From the NCBI GenBank assembly GCA_032173965.1, contig CM063283.1, positions 15,604,501 to 15,668,500 on the forward strand: a DNA stretch of 64,000 nt, in the 5' to 3' direction. The position numbers and the translations under genes are program-made. Source of the DNA: Sitta carolinensis. Its lineage: Eukaryota; Chordata; Aves; Passeriformes; Sittidae. Every line of letters starts with the position of its first letter. The stretch's first letter is position 1. Shown here piece after piece: positions 32,098-44,942 of the stretch. The notes beneath the pieces are model-generated. The model did no database searches, was not told the origin of the DNA, and saw nothing but the letters and a program-made list of their open reading frames with translations.

Positions 32098-35000
32098 GTG
32101 GCTTAAACTACTAATTCTGCCAAAGGGTAGGTGGAGCTATTCTCTTTTACTACCTTGTTTTCTTGTTGCTAGCCTGAACCAGTAAAAGTGGTTCCCTTCA
32201 CTTCAAAGGATGGGGTCAGCTGGCTGGATTTTGAGGAAAATTACAGGGGTTTCTAAGTCTTCCTTAATCCAACCACATCTGGTGTTCTACAAGTATTCGT
32301 TTAAGATAGTAAAGCAATATCATTACAATAGATAGAGGTGGGAACTGAATTTTACCCTGCAAGTCTCAGATTTTCAAAACTTCAAGATGATTCTGCATAC
32401 ATACATCAGAAGACTTTCTGGCAACCTTGTTTTCATAAGGTGTTGAATAACTCATCTTAGAATCATGACCCCCATTTTCTTCCCTCTCCTTCAACCAAAG
32501 CAGGGAAAATTCAGTTTGCAGACCTTTGCCTCTGTTTTTGTAAAGCAAAACATTATGTACAGCCAAGAACTGCTATTTCATCTGTCTCTGAAATGACAGG
32601 AAGAAGTACACTGAACTCCAAAGCTCTGAGGATATTCACATTTCTAAACATTTGCAAAGATGCCTCTCCTTTCTCCACTCCTAGTTTCTCCACACCATCT
32701 TTACAGATAATATATTCTCTTAACATCCAGAAATAATTATATAATACAGTTAATTATATATATAATACATATTAACTATATTACATATAGTTACTAATAT
32801 AATATAATAATGTATAATAATAATATATGCTATATAATTCCTGTACATTAAGTACCAATATCTTACAGCTTTCTGAGACTTGAATCAAAAGACTATGTTT
32901 CAATCCAAGGTCAGCATGTATTTTCCTTCCACTTCTCCTTCCTCCTGTATTTCAAGGTGCTTGTGTCATCATCTGCCAGTACTATACAGCACAGCTATCC
33001 AAAAAATCATGATCCTGCCCCAAGAAGTTATAAAATCAACACAAGGTTGAGGAGGTGTTTCTGGGACAAGACACATCTTGCTTTTCTTGTTTTCTGGTTT
33101 CTACACAACTACTTCTGGTTTCTATCAACTAAGTACAGACTGTGATTTTGTACCTGTGGCGTTTTGACTGCTTGAACATCAATTTCTGTTTGAGTGATGA
33201 GTGATTCCTTCAATAAATTCCATTGATGACACTTCAGAAGATACGTTTACTGATGAAAAATCATGTAAATCACCCCTTTCTTCCCATTTAAGACTCCTTT
33301 CCACAGAAAACAATGCATGTTTCCTCCTTAAAGGCAGGATGGAATTTCAGGACGTCTCCCCTTTTTTATCCTGTGTTTCAGAAACACCGTACAATGTCAT
33401 TTACACATAAAAGATTTGCTGAAAACAGGTAAAATAATTTCCCATACTGAGTACTGTGCTTTGTAGATTTGGGAGAAAAAACATCTTTCTGTGTGTGATC
33501 CAGTTTGAAGCATCTATTTCTGGTTCTGGACACCCTTTCAGCAATCACAATGAAATCTGCATGCTTTGGTCTAATATCTGAAACCAGAATCATGCCAAAA
33601 AGGCTAAACAGAGACCAGTTTCAGATTAATAGAGAGTTTTAGATCATGGTGTAACTCTGGGAGTGATTATTAGCTCATCTGACCTGTATATTGCAGGCTG
33701 TTTAATGCTACCCAGTTACCTGTATATTAAACTGAGTAATCTGTGTTTGACTGCAGCTCTTCCTGAATAAAGAAACCTTCTCATTTTCAAAGACTCAAGA
33801 AGTATCTTCCACTTTTGTTTGTTTCTATTCCCAGCATTAACTGTATATACCCTTTCACACTTCCATGCTTTTATAACCTGACTTTGTTGTGCCTTCTTTT
33901 TGAGACATCTGCTTACATTAGGTTTGCTCTTTCTCCATTGCATGAGAGCCCCTGATAATTTGTATTCTCTTCTACAAGATATAGTAATCAAGTCAATTTG
34001 TCACTTGATAACTAAACAGAATGAATATTTAAGTTTCTTGTTGTAGGATATTTCCCTTTTCTCCTACTTTTTCAGCATCACAAGCATAAATTCTCCACTA
34101 ACTTCAACCATCTCTAGACGTCGGGTATCAATACCATGTGAATTATCCAGGTCCTTTTTGGACTAAGCATCTGCATTGGGATTATTTTTATCTGTTGTGG
34201 GTTTGCCTACTATGTAAATGAAAGTCCCACTCCTGAGGTTTGGAGAAATGTTCTGTAGGCCTGAAAAAAACGAACAAAATTTATGAAGAAATTGCATTGT
34301 AGCGAAAGATTTAAATGATCTATCTGCTCAGCTACCTAACACTAATTCTATTGATGATCCTAAAAATTTAATGTTCAAGAAAGTAAAATCTGCAAAGCTT
34401 AAAAAGTCATCTCTCTATTCTTCCTCTCCATCAGCTTTCCCATTTCTCAGATAGAAAGGAACAAATCTGAACTAGAGATAAGCAGCCTTTCTTTTCCCCT
34501 TTGAGTCACACCCCATAACAAAAATGAATACCTGAATAATTTTTTTTTTAAAAGGAAATAATTTCTCCTCTCTTTCTGTTCTTCACTCCTCTTTCTTCCC
34601 ATTTTCTACTTTTCTTGACAAACAACGAATTTGAAAAAAAGTACCACAAGGGCTCCTTCTACTTTTGTTGAAATCACAGGAGTTCTTCAGACAATCAAAA
34701 TCTGTCCTGAGCCAAATAAATCTGGGATCATAAGCCCCCAAAGTCCAGAAGTGCCTCACTATGGCCTAGACAGTCCTTTCCTGACAAATAAGCTTTGTGA
34801 TGAGGTCATGTTTTAGGAACTGTGTAGGCATAGATAAAGGGGTGTCCTCTTGACCAGGAAGGGCTTTGTGCAGAGAAACACTGGAGTGCCACAGCTTCTT
34901 AATTAACTTCTTTAGACCTCACATGCTGAGAGATACCCAGAGGTTTTGGTGCATCACAAGAAACCTGCTGAAATCTAACTGCCTGTACAAAAGCCCGTAC

Positions 35001-36054
35001 ATGGGGCTTTCCAAATTTAAGACCCTGAAAAGCAAACTCTCCTGGGTATTACCAGCATGTGACTCTCTAGGAGTAGCATTTCTCAGTCTTTCATTTGTAA
35101 TCTTAGAGATTTGCAGGGAGATCCCTGAAGCCAGCTCAGGTTCCCTCCACATTGAGAGGTACTATTCATCTGCCTTCACTTATCTTAAAACATTCTTAAA
35201 CAATGCATTTTCCTTAGTGGTCTGTGTAACACAGTATTATTTTCTTCTTCATGTGTTTCTGTGCTTTCTCTGGTGAATCTCTTTATTTGTTTATTGAATT
35301 ATCTTTTGAATATGCTTCTGCTTCTTTTCATAGACCTCCAAATTATTCTTCCTATGCTAATCTTCACCTTCCTTTCAGGTCCCACACTGGTCTGTGCTGC
35401 CCTTTAATCCTACTGGGACTTAACAAAGATGAATTTAAACTGCAAGCTGTTCCAACTTTTTCCAGTTTTCTGCAGTAAAAGTCTCTGTGCATTCTAAGAT
35501 CACAATTACAATTCCTCTGAGTATTTTACATTCCCTCTCAGTCAGCTGAGCAGAGGACAAGAAGTTTAGTATTGCCTCTTCCAACATTTCATTCCTGCTA
35601 TGTCTTGCAAATACAGCAGTGTTGTGATTCTTCTTTGTTTGAGATGGTTTGCCTTCAGATCTTTCCTTTTGCTCTTATATACAGCTTTAGAACAGAGCTT
35701 GTGTGTTACCCAAGTGGCACAATACACAAATGTTTCTCCTCCAAACCCTTGCTTACAATCAGAAATCCCCTCTTGCTCTCTCCCAAGTTTTGATTTAAGT
35801 CATTCAACTTCCAGTCTCTTTTTATACTTCCTGTCATCTAAGTGTAATTTTCTTTTGTGACTACAGTCTCAATAGGAAACTAGAAATAGGCCACAAACCA
35901 TCTGTTCTGGCACTTTGGTCATTCCTTCAGTCCAAGTACTTGGCAACTGATAACTTCAGCTCCAGAATGTCCTGTCCACTTTTGTAAAGTTGTGTTTGCT
36001 ACAACATGAACTGACTTTCTGCTGTGGATATGTCAGTCCCATGTGCTATGACAG
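32098..36054. other. Long AT-rich unrecognised stretch
   Basis: A strongly AT-rich tract of TATAATA-like units lies at about 32725-32845. Frames reach 136 codons (34866-35276 plus) but none resembles a known protein and several overlap one another. No CR1 or LTR is recognised in nearly 4 kb. Confidence 0.45.
32725..32845. repeat. AT-rich low-complexity tract
   Basis: It consists almost only of A and T with recurring ATATAATA and TTAATTATATA motifs, some self-complementary. It is probably a degenerate AT microsatellite. Confidence 0.8.
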
Positions 36055-37119
36055 GAGATGGCATTTCTGTGACCATGAAATAATAGAATTCTCAATATTC
36101 AGTGAAGCAAGGAGGAGCATCAACAAAACTTCCACTCTGGATTGCTGGAGGGCTGACTTTGGCCTATTCAAGAGACTGACTCGGAGAGTACCTTGGGAAA
36201 CATCCCTTAAAAATAAAGGAGTCCAGGAAGGATGGACATGTTTTAATAAAGAAATCTTGAAGATGCGAGAGCAGACTGTCTTTATGTGCTGAAAGAAGAG
36301 CTGGCAAGGAAGACAACCAGATGGATGGGCAAGGAGATTTTGAAGGAATTAAGGGGAAAAAGAGAGAGTGTACCTTTGGAAAGAGGGGCAGGTAGCTCAG
36401 GAACTGTTTAAGGCTAGGTCATGTAGAAAAAAATAGGCAAAATCCCAATTAGAACTTAATACAAAAAAAATTATAAATACATAAATGGCAAAAGGACGGA
36501 CAAGAACAGACTCCATTCTTTATTGGATGCAGGGGGAATATAGTAACTAATGACAGGGAAAAGGCAGAGGTACTAAGCTTCTTTGCCTCAGCTTTCAATA
36601 TTAAGACAGGTTATCCTCAGGACAACTAGCCTCCTGAGCTGGTAGATGGGTACAGGGAGCAGAACAGACCCTCTGTTGTCCAGGAAGAAGCAGTCAGAGA
36701 CCAGGCGAGCCACACAGAAGCTCACAAGTCTATGGGACCAGGTGTGATCCTGGAGAAGAAAAGGAGGCTCAGGGGAGACTTTACCACTCTCTACAACTCC
36801 CTGAAGGGAGACTGTAGTCACTTGTGGATCTGTCTCTTCTCACAGGCAACCACTGTCAGGACAAGAAGACACAGTCTCAAGCTGCACAATGGGGAGTTTT
36901 AGGCTGGACATTAAGAAAAAATTCTTTATGGAAAGACTGACTGGGCAATGGAGTCAGCTTCTCAGGGAGGTGGGGGAGTCACCATCCCTGGAGGTGTTTA
37001 AAAAGACTGGATGTGGCAATTAGTGCCATGGTTTAGTTGATGAGGTGGTATTAGGTCATAGGTTGGACTAGATGATCTCAAAGGTCTATTCCAACCTAGT
37101 TAATTCTGTGATTCTGTGA
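36055..37119 (+). mobile_element. CR1 with internal deletion, complete 3' end
   Basis: This plus-strand CR1 keeps the stretch between endonuclease and reverse transcriptase. At about 36750 it then jumps into the 3' untranslated region (GGAGAAGAAAAGGAGGCTCA). It ends with GGACTAGATGATCTCAAAGG and the terminal repeat ATTCTGTGATTCTGTG. The reverse transcriptase core is lost. Confidence 0.85.
36060..36600 (+). pseudogene. CR1 ORF2 remnant, linker between endonuclease and RT
   Basis: The frame ending at 36292 contains DHEIIEFSIF, RADFGLFKRL, VPWETSLKNKGVQEGW and FNKEILKMREQ. These match, from memory, the CR1 ORF2 part that joins the endonuclease and reverse transcriptase domains. Stops and frameshifts follow (for example after MC at 36292). 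No start codon belongs to it. It is a dead retrotransposon gene, not a host gene. Confidence 0.8.
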
Positions 37120-37589
37120 AACCAATTGTATTGCTTCTACTGCTGCATTGGCCAAAAGCTCATCTTAGAACACATTCATGAGGTTGTTTTGCAATCCTGG
37201 GCTGATCCTGAGCCTGTTGAACTCAATGTCTACCAGTGACTCAGTGCCAATTCCACAGATGTTATAAAGCACAATATCAGATCTGGGGTGGGATGCACAG
37301 GTTTAGGTGCCTTTTCTTTGATTGGTCCCTAATTTTCATTTACACAAAAGCAAGAATATTTAGCAGATAACATCTCATCCAACACGGTACTTTGCTCTTG
37401 CAAGTCACCTGTTTTAAGTCTTGATTTAGCCATAGCATTGCAATATCAGAGAAAGTAAGAGCTGCTAAACCTGTTAGCCTGATAGGAGTGAGATTGTTGC
37501 AGTCCCATGTTCCCACATCCAGCATGTGCACATATACACAGTACAGATATATACATACATAAATACACATGTAAACATCTAGTCTGCAT
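37120..37589. other. Short spacer between two CR1 copies
   Basis: It holds a CATA/TACA-rich patch near 37530-37570 but no recognised gene. The 76- and 80-codon minus frames are not supported. Confidence 0.45.
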
Positions 37590-38640
37590 TTCTCCAGGGA
37601 ACTGCGGGACCATCACCCTGACTTTGGTGCCAGGGAAAGTGATTGAGCAAACCATTTTAAGTGCAATCACGTGACACATGCAGAACAATCAGGGAACCAG
37701 GCCCAGCCAGTATGGGTTTGTGAAAGGCAGGTCTTGCTTAACCAACCTGATGGCAATCTTGGCAAGAAGACCAGCTAGGTAGATGAGGAAAAGGCTGTGG
37801 GTGTTGTTCACACAGACTCTAGTAAAGCACTGTCTCCTACAGCATTCTTCTGGAGAAACTGTCTGCTCGTGGTGTTGATAGGTGCAGTGTTTGCTGGGTA
37901 AAAGCTGGCAGGATGGTTGGGCCCAGAGAGTGGTGGGGAATGGGACGAAATCTGGTTGGTGGCTGGTCACTTGTGGGGTTCCATGGGGCTCAGTATTGAG
38001 GCTTGTTTTGTTTAATGTATTTATTGATTTATTTAAGACAAGGGGATTGAGTGCACCCTCAGTAAGTTCACAGATGATACCAAGTTAGGTGGGAGTGTTG
38101 ATGTGCTGGAGAGCAGGAAGGCTCTACAGAAAGATCTGTGCAGGCTGGATCCATGGACCAAGGCCAGTGGTATGAGGTTCAACAAGGTCAAGTGTCGGGT
38201 CTTGACCCTGAGTCACAACCCCACACAGCTCTCCAGGCTTGGTGCAGAGTGATTGGAAAGCTGTAGGGTGGGAAAGGACCTGAGGGTACTGATCCACAGC
38301 AGATGAACATGAGCTCAGTCATGCCATGGGGAGCAAGAAGGCCAATGGTATCCTTACTTGTGTCAGCCAGTGTGGCCAGCAGGATGACAGAAGTGATTTG
38401 AATGATTGCACCCTTTTGCTGGCATTGGTGATGAGAGGTGAGGGAGCTGGAGGGCTCAGTCTGGAGGAAAGGAGGATCAGGCAGGACTATCTCACTATCT
38501 ACAACTCCCTGGCAGGAGGGTGGAGCCAGGTGAGGGTTGGTCTCTTCTCTCAAGTAACATGTGACAAGACAAAAAGAAATATCCTCAAGTTGTGCCAGAG
38601 GAGGTCTAGGTTGGATATTGGGAAAAACTTAGCTATGTGA
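37590..38640 (+). mobile_element. CR1 with decayed reverse transcriptase region
   Basis: This plus-strand CR1 begins in the reverse transcriptase domain (AGGCCCAGCCAGTATGGGTT) and runs into the 3' untranslated region, stopping near GGTTGGATATTGGGAAAAAC. The normal 3' terminal repeat is missing. An internal deletion is likely near 38410-38440. It is separate from the CR1 at 36055-37119, which has its own 3' end. Confidence 0.85.
37680..38165 (+). pseudogene. CR1 ORF2 reverse transcriptase remnant
   Basis: In pieces, the translation gives AQRVVGNGTKSGWWLVTCG, then GVPWGSVLRLVLFNVFID, and in another frame [17 protein letters not shown]. The DD pair (38073-38078) corresponds to the catalytic motif of LINE reverse transcriptases. 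The QGSVL motif is changed to WGSVL. At least one frameshift separates the motifs, so it is non-functional. Confidence 0.85.
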
Positions 38641-39879
38641 AACAGTTTTTATACCAGCAGGACTGCAAGGTCCTCTTTGGAAGCAAAGCTTCAGGTACAA
38701 CTTACAGCAAACAGTCTCCTCACTCTGCTCTGAGTGGTGTCAATGTCCATCACACGTCTGGCAATTACATTCGAACAAATGAGATTTCTGACATAAAGTA
38801 AGCTGAATCACAAATCCTCACTGTTGATGAAAACCTAAACAAACAAAGCAATAAATGAAGGGAAAGAATTGTCTGGAACATCTAAAATGCAAAGATCTTG
38901 TCTCCTCATGAAATTAAAATCTCCAGCCTTGGAAAAATCCAACAGAAACTGAAAAATTCCTCTAACCTTTCAGAAATATATTCCCTTTTGCCAGTAAAAG
39001 CCATTCCTTCACAGCACTATTTGGATAATTTGCCTCTATATCTTGTTCATCTGTCACCTAATAGGCTTCAGATTTTTTTGTGTTTTCATCACCGGCCTGT
39101 ATATAAGAAAATGAGTGGGGAGAAAAAAGGAGGCACAGATTTTGGCAAGAATCCCTGCCTGGAATGAATATAAAACTCTGTTTTATTTAACTGATCTGGT
39201 TGTGTGTGTGATAGAAGGGAAACAAATAAAAATAGTTTTTTAAAAGCGAGTGTGAAAGAAATTCCCCAGACGGACAAATAACGAACATTTTTATTGCTAA
39301 TAACACATGTTCTGGCATGAGCTTTTCACGTTGTTAACCCACCTTGAAACCAGTGAGTTTAGTTGTTTTGTGGTTTGGTTTCTCATTTTTCTTTTTGAAA
39401 TCTTTCTTCTGGCTTTTTAATTGTTACAGTAAAGGAGAAAAATGATTTTAAAAATGCCACCTAACACACAGACACACACCCCAAAATCCCATCTCTCCTC
39501 TTGCTATGTATTTGGGAAACCTGAAGAGTGAGAGGGTGATTTTATCCCTTCTCATTTTGTAAGTAAATCTCCACAATGACCTGGAGTGGCTTTATCATAG
39601 CAGATGTGTGTAGGTTTAGGCTAGACTGACAAGATGCATGGTTTCATTTGCTGTCATCTTGCTGGTTGACATTTGCATGACCTAGGTGGATTTGATTGCA
39701 AAGAGCACCTCAGAGTGGAAAGAGAGGAAAATGTTGCAAAGGAAATAAGGAAAGTACATCAATTGTGCTCCCAACACATCAACCAAAAGATATTATACAC
39801 AATGCATCAATTCAAGACAGAAATGTACATATGCCTTTTCTTTGAGCACACTTTAGACAAGGGAAGGACCAGAGCACTG
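38641..39879. other. No gene or repeat recognised
   Basis: An 89-codon plus frame (38898-39167) has no recognisable domain, and no repeat is recognised. The 185-codon plus frame starting at 39673 runs into the following CR1. Confidence 0.45.
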
Positions 39880-40200
39880 AATCACAGAATAATAGAATGG
39901 TTTCCATTCTACCCCCATGCCATGGGCAGGGACACCTTCCACTGGACAAGGTTGCTCCAAACCCCATCTAACCTGGCCTTGAACACTTCCAGGGATGGGG
40001 AAGCCACAGCTTCTCTGGGCAATCTGTGCCAGGGCCTGACCGCTCTCACAGCCAAGAATTTCTTTCCATTATCCCATCTAACCCTGCCCTTGGTCAGTGA
40101 AAAGCCATTTCCTTTTGTCCGGTCCCTGCAGGACCAAAGTCCCTATATGTCTCTCTTGGAGCCCCTTTATGTACTGGAAGGCTGCCAGAAGTCCTCTGCT
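39880..40200 (-). mobile_element. CR1 retrotransposon 3' end
   Basis: A minus-strand CR1 copy begins on the plus strand with the terminal repeat complement (AATCACAGAATAATAGAATGG). It continues with GGACACCTTCCACTGGAC and AACCCTGCCCTTGGTCAGTG. A plus frame reading DTFHWTRLLQTPSNLALN is the common antisense translation of this repeat, not a protein. Confidence 0.9.
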
Positions 40201-40599
40201 AAATGTTTTCCATGGCCCAAATGCTTGTGACCTATTTTAAGCCAGGTGTAAGTGGGATGTGATACATACAGTCTCTGTATGGGAGTGAGATCAGCTGAGT
40301 GTGCACTCCAAATGGATCTCCAATATTAAAAAAAAAGGAAAGCAACAAATTAAAACTGCTACACTCCTTGTGATAGGATTTTTCACCATTACAGTTCTCC
40401 AAAATGAGGAGCTTTGCATATATTTCCTATCCATGCTGACCCCAGGTCTCAATTTCAGCCCCCAGCCCACTGCACTGACGCGATGCCAGAGTAAGTCTGC
40501 CAGCTAGCCCTTCCCGGCCCACGTCAAGTTTTGGCCTCTTCCTGACCACACTGGGTCAGGGTAGCAGTTTAGCAAGGGCTGCTAAAGTCAACAGCAGCA
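40201..40599. other. No gene or repeat recognised
   Basis: Nothing is recognised in this spacer. The left border of the following LTR-like element may lie inside it. Confidence 0.4.
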
Positions 40600-41175
40600 A
40601 GGCTGCTCTCTACAGCACCAGCTGTAAAAGGCATTAAGGGTTGGAGCAAGAATCGGGGAGGGGTCTTCAGTTTGGTTCCACAAGCACTTATTGCCCTAAG
40701 AGGATCAGTGACCAAAGACCCCTGGACAGGAGTGTGCAGAGGCTTTTACAGAGGGATGGTCTCAAGGGCAACAACCAATGAAGTAGGGAGGAGGGAGGAG
40801 CACAAGGTAGGGTTGACAGTACATTCCACCAATGAGGAAGCACACAGGAGGGTCAAAGCTCACATGGGCCAATGGGGTGTCAAGGATTAGGGGATTTCCA
40901 ATGGAGAAGAACCATCAGGGATTGGCCCAAAGAGGGATTGACAAGGAAAGTACTAGAACAAGGGGTAGGTATACAATGACACGCAGGGAAAGGGACAGGA
41001 ATAAAGGGTAGATAATACCAAAGAAGGCAACTTGCAGGTGGATACAATACAGGGCCAAAACAACTGGGGAAGAATACAGGGATACATAGGCACATATCAA
41101 ATAACAATGACACTGTCAATAACAAAATAATACAAAAACCAAGGAATCAAAATAAACACACCACAACACTGTGCC
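40600..41175 (-). mobile_element. Old class II-type LTR, borders uncertain
   Basis: On the minus strand a degenerate TATA segment (complement of GCTTTTACAGAG near 40743) is followed by AATAAG (complement of CTTATTGCC near 40687). Several CCAATGRG strings occur (40769, 40832, 40870, 40898), as I recall from avian class II LTR U3 regions. Candidate outer ends are near 40603-40622 and ACCACAACA at about 41167, but no exact target duplication could be matched. Confidence 0.45.
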
Positions 41176-43475
41176 ATCTCCTGACCGTCTCCTTGTAGGA
41201 CACAGAGGTCCCCTTATATAATCTATAAGTTTGCAGAGTGGGATTCGCTTGTGCCTATCCTGGGAGCAGCTTGTGCCCCCTTTTCGCCAGGACTGAGCAT
41301 GTCAAGTCTCATTGAGAAAGACATAGTTACATCTGTTCCATCCTGTGGTCTTCAGACTCTTCTGGCAGCAGGGTGAGCAGTGTGCCAGGCTGGTTTGGAC
41401 AAGCCAAGATTGCTCTTTTGATTTTGCCTGTTTACCCAAAAACTTACAAAAACGCACTCCAAGTGAGCCGTGCAGCTGGTGTACTCCAGAAGCCTCATAT
41501 TCATTTCTCAAGGCAGGAAGGGTCAAATAAATATGCAGGAGGCTTCAGTACTTTTCTAACCCAAACCACTTTCACTCATGCCATTTTTAACCTTCTCCTA
41601 TACTATTTCAGCTCCTGCAGCCCCATTTTTCCCTGACCCACAAGGATTCCCCTGCGCCGGAGCTGCCAGACCAGGACAGTGTCTTTTTGATGGTGACAAG
41701 TATCTGTCATCAGATTAGGAAGTAAGGGATGAGTAATGGAAAAAGCTGACAAATTGTTCCTCTTGTGAGTTGAACCATTTGGCCTTCTCCCTGTGATAAC
41801 CCAGAGCTTTCTCTGAGGGGTGAAAGTAGCAGCAAACATTCAGACAGGATCCTGTTCTCCCTTTCCCCAAAGGTATCCAAACACTCAACGCTGTGCCATT
41901 TGATTGAGGCTGAAATCACAGAAAAGCTGAGCCCCGAGGTAACCAGCTCTGGTACAGAGCACTGCAGATGCAGGAACATAAGGAATGGTGGCACTGCTGT
42001 GCTGCCTAGAGGGTATCCCCACCTGTGGCCAAGAAGAAGATCTGGGCCCATCATGTCTCCTAACCTACAGCCTGATACATTTTTGTCTCACATGCTGGAC
42101 ATGGATTTACCAAGGACTTACCAAGGAATTCCATGATACAGGAACATAAGGCAGAAGGGAACTTGTCCCCAAGAAGGGAAGAGAGAGGGACAAGGCAGTC
42201 AGGCTCTCATCACAACAATCCATGTCACACCACGTGAGACCAAAGGGGACATGGCATAGCCTCTTTCCTGCTTTAGACAACCATGTTTTCTAATGTGGGA
42301 AGAGTTCCTTCATGTCAAGGGGAAGCTGTGCATAAAAATTTGCTGTTGGGACAGAGCGAACCAGAAGCAGTGATGACTTTCACTTCAATAGTCTTCATTC
42401 TTGCATGGTTTTAAGACAGTTCTGGTCAGGGGGCACTTCTGTCAGCTAAAGCATCTGTTGCATATACGGTGAATGCATTTTTGCATGCAAGGTGAAGGGC
42501 ATCACCTTCCACCTTTCTGTCAAATACAATCCCATAAAGGTACCAAGATTTAGAAGAAAGCAGAGAAACATTTTAACCTAATCAAACACCAAAAAACTCA
42601 GTTCTGGAACTGAAGAGCAGACTTTCGTTAACTGTGTTATTCCTCAGCCATCCATCTGCAAGGGGATTTCTCATTAATCCCTAACCTGGTGGCTGATTCT
42701 GGGGCCAGAATGATTATTTGTGATTTTTTGCCCACTGAGGTGTTTGAAAATTTATGGAGAGGCAAAAGTCAGAGAAAAAGCCATTCTTCTCCATTGCTCA
42801 GTAAGAAAAGCCAGACATTACCAAGGGGGAAACCTCTACAGCATTTTTTCAAGCCAGCTGGAGCTCAGAAGCCTAGTAGATACAGCACAACTACTGTCTT
42901 GCTATGCCCTCATTTTTATCCTATGGTCAAAGGCAGATGAAACACAGGGCTCCTCAAGCTGTCAGGCAGTAAAAGTGATGCTTCTTCAACTGTTGGAAAA
43001 GTCTCTTAATAGAGCAAAAGCCACAGGTTAGCCTTAAAAATTGTAAAACACTTCCAGAAGCTTAGTATTTCTGGATCCAAGAGTTTGATGTGGCCTTTTA
43101 AGAGGTATAGCACAGTCATTTATTTTTTTACTCAGCTTTAGATCTCATCTTCCTCAAAACTTTGTTATTTTGAGATCCATATATCACTGTTTTCTGCCCA
43201 ACCAGGAGGAAATCACCATGGGTTTGAAGAAGCTTTTCTGGTTTGGTGAATTCATCAGGCTCTATCATCAGGTAAATTGTGCAAATGGCCCACAGCTGAT
43301 AGTCACTGATAGCGACTAAACTACACCCTGAGTTTACAACAGCAAACCTGGTTATATTTCTGAAGTACCCATGTCACTTTTCACCTCTCCAAGCTGTGAA
43401 GTCAAGTGTGGTAATGCAAATAATGTGTTTTAAGTCACAAATGGGTGCTGCAGTAATGCAACACTGCCACTGTGC
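41176..43475. other. No gene or repeat recognised
   Basis: Frames up to 114 codons (41710-42054 minus) and 103 codons (42720-43031 plus) lack recognisable domains. A TATA-like CTTATATAATCTATA at about 41214-41228 lies beside the old LTR and may belong to it. Confidence 0.4.
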
Positions 43476-43824
43476 TCTGACAGCTTCAGCTGGTCTGTAA
43501 GCTGCACAGATAAATTTGGCCATAACAGACGCCAACTCAACCAGCCTAGCTCATTAGAGAATTGGAGTAAACAAGTCCCCAAGTGTGATAATGAAAGGTC
43601 GGATTCAAATTCAAACAGGGGACCACAGCCAATCCCATTGAATCATGAATGCATACATATCATTGGCCAGTGAGCTGGGCAGAGCCAAGACATCAACTGA
43701 CTAATGTGTAACTGAGGGAAATTTGAAGCCCCTATACAAGCAGGTGCACATCAATAAACCCTGGCAGTTGCTGCATGAACATTGGTATGTTCTTGTCACA
43801 TGCCTGTTTCCAACATCAGCAGCA
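43476..43824 (+). mobile_element. Solo LTR, same family as the one at 52066-52412
   Basis: A 349-bp element runs from TCTGACAGCTTCAGCTGG to CATCAGCAGCA. AATAAA at 43753-43758 lies about 66 bp from the end. Flanks CTGTGC (43470-43475) and TTGTGC (43825-43830) fit a 6-bp target duplication with one change. It aligns along its full length with the reverse complement of 52066-52412, including the GATAAATTTG, GGGCAGAGCCAAGACATCAA and ATTTGAAGCCCCT segments. No polypurine tract precedes it, so it is a solo LTR. Confidence 0.8.
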
Positions 43825-43931
43825 TTGTGCCACATGGGCCACGCCTAAGGAAGCTCTTTTTCACCATAACTTGCATCACTCAAGGCAAGGCTCCTTCTCT
43901 TTATAGTGATCAGCTTTAACTCATCACTACC

Positions 43932-44638
43932 TGTTATGGATCGAGTGAAAGTGTTAGAGAAGCCCTGTCTCAGGTTCAGATTTTTGGCAGCATCTTAAAT
44001 TCAGGTAACCCACACCTAAACCACCCTAGCTTGCAAGTTCTTAAAAATGGCCAATTGGGTCAATTGAATAGACAGGAGATTAACAGACAAAAGGCCTTAA
44101 ACAGAGTTATTTACTACACAGGTTAAAATAAAGAACTACAATTAGATTACATAAAAGAGTGCACAACATAAAGGTACCTATATTATAGCTAGTAAAGAAA
44201 CAATGTAGATTAGGAGTCAATGTAATTTACCGCCCAACTGAGGACACATAGAGTCCTTTCACCTCCCAGGAGAGTAACTCAAAGACCAGCATCCCAAACC
44301 TTGATGAGAGATCCCCACACATTTCTGGGGAATGTGCAGAAGATTTCTGCTTTGTGAAAGTTTTGTGTAGCTTTTATTTTGTAAAGTGAATTGTCTGTCA
44401 GTCAGAAATTCAAAGGGAGAAATTATCTCCCTTCAATCTGCTCTCAAGGCAAGATGTTTATTTGCAGCTGGGAATGCCACCTCCATGGTGCCAGAGATAA
44501 CTCGCTACTGGAAAAATGTCTGGCCTGTGTCATCTCAAAAATTAGCAAATTCATTTGAGGGGTAAGATGCCCTGAGTTATTGCATCAGCTGAAAGAACAG
44601 ATAAGCTCTGCTGTGGCAGAGGGGAACGTCCCACCACA
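43932..44638. mobile_element. Solo LTR, 707 bp, with 5-bp target-site duplication
   Basis: It begins TGTTATGGATCGAGTG and ends GTCCCACCACA, flanked by the perfect duplication CTACC at 43927-43931 and 44639-44643. AATAAA-like strings occur on both strands (44125 region on plus, complement near 44373), so orientation is left open. A minus orientation is slightly favoured by the TGTGGTGGGACG start it would give. No internal viral sequence is present. It lies only about 100 bp from the preceding solo LTR. Confidence 0.75.
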
Positions 44639-44784
44639 CTACCTGAACTAGAAATTTCCCTTTTCTACATAAATCCAAATAAAGAATGTCACTCGTCCCT
44701 TTCTTGAGACTGCACTCTGATCCTATGGGAAACGCAAACAGAATCCTCTTTTTCTTGGAGGAAACTGAGGCACAAAAAGTAAAT

Positions 44785-44942
44785 AAAATTAAACAAATTC
44801 TTGGGAATGCTCTCAGGTACTTGATTTCTACTATTTCATTGCAGAGGCCAAAACAAATTAAACAAAATTAAACAAATTCTTGGGAATGCTCTCAGGTACT
44901 TGATTTCTACTATTTCATTGCAGAGGCCAAAACAAATTAAAC
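44785..44942. repeat. Perfect 79-bp tandem duplication
   Basis: Two copies, 44785-44863 and 44864-44942, appear identical base for base. The unit contains GGGAATGCTCTCAGGTACTT, a pyrimidine-rich tract ending in ATTTCATTGCAG, and AGGCCAAAACAAATTAAAC. A diverged third copy lies at about 46397-46476 inside a CR1. The perfect identity points to a very recent duplication or to an assembly artefact. Confidence 0.95.

Noticed and set aside
36055..38640. The two CR1 blocks as one element
   Set aside because: The first has its own 3' terminal repeat at 37119, and the second restarts within the RT domain.
39673..40230. 185-codon plus frame as a gene
   Set aside because: Its second half is the antisense translation of a CR1 3' end (DTFHWTRLLQTPSNLALN), a frequent false positive in birds.
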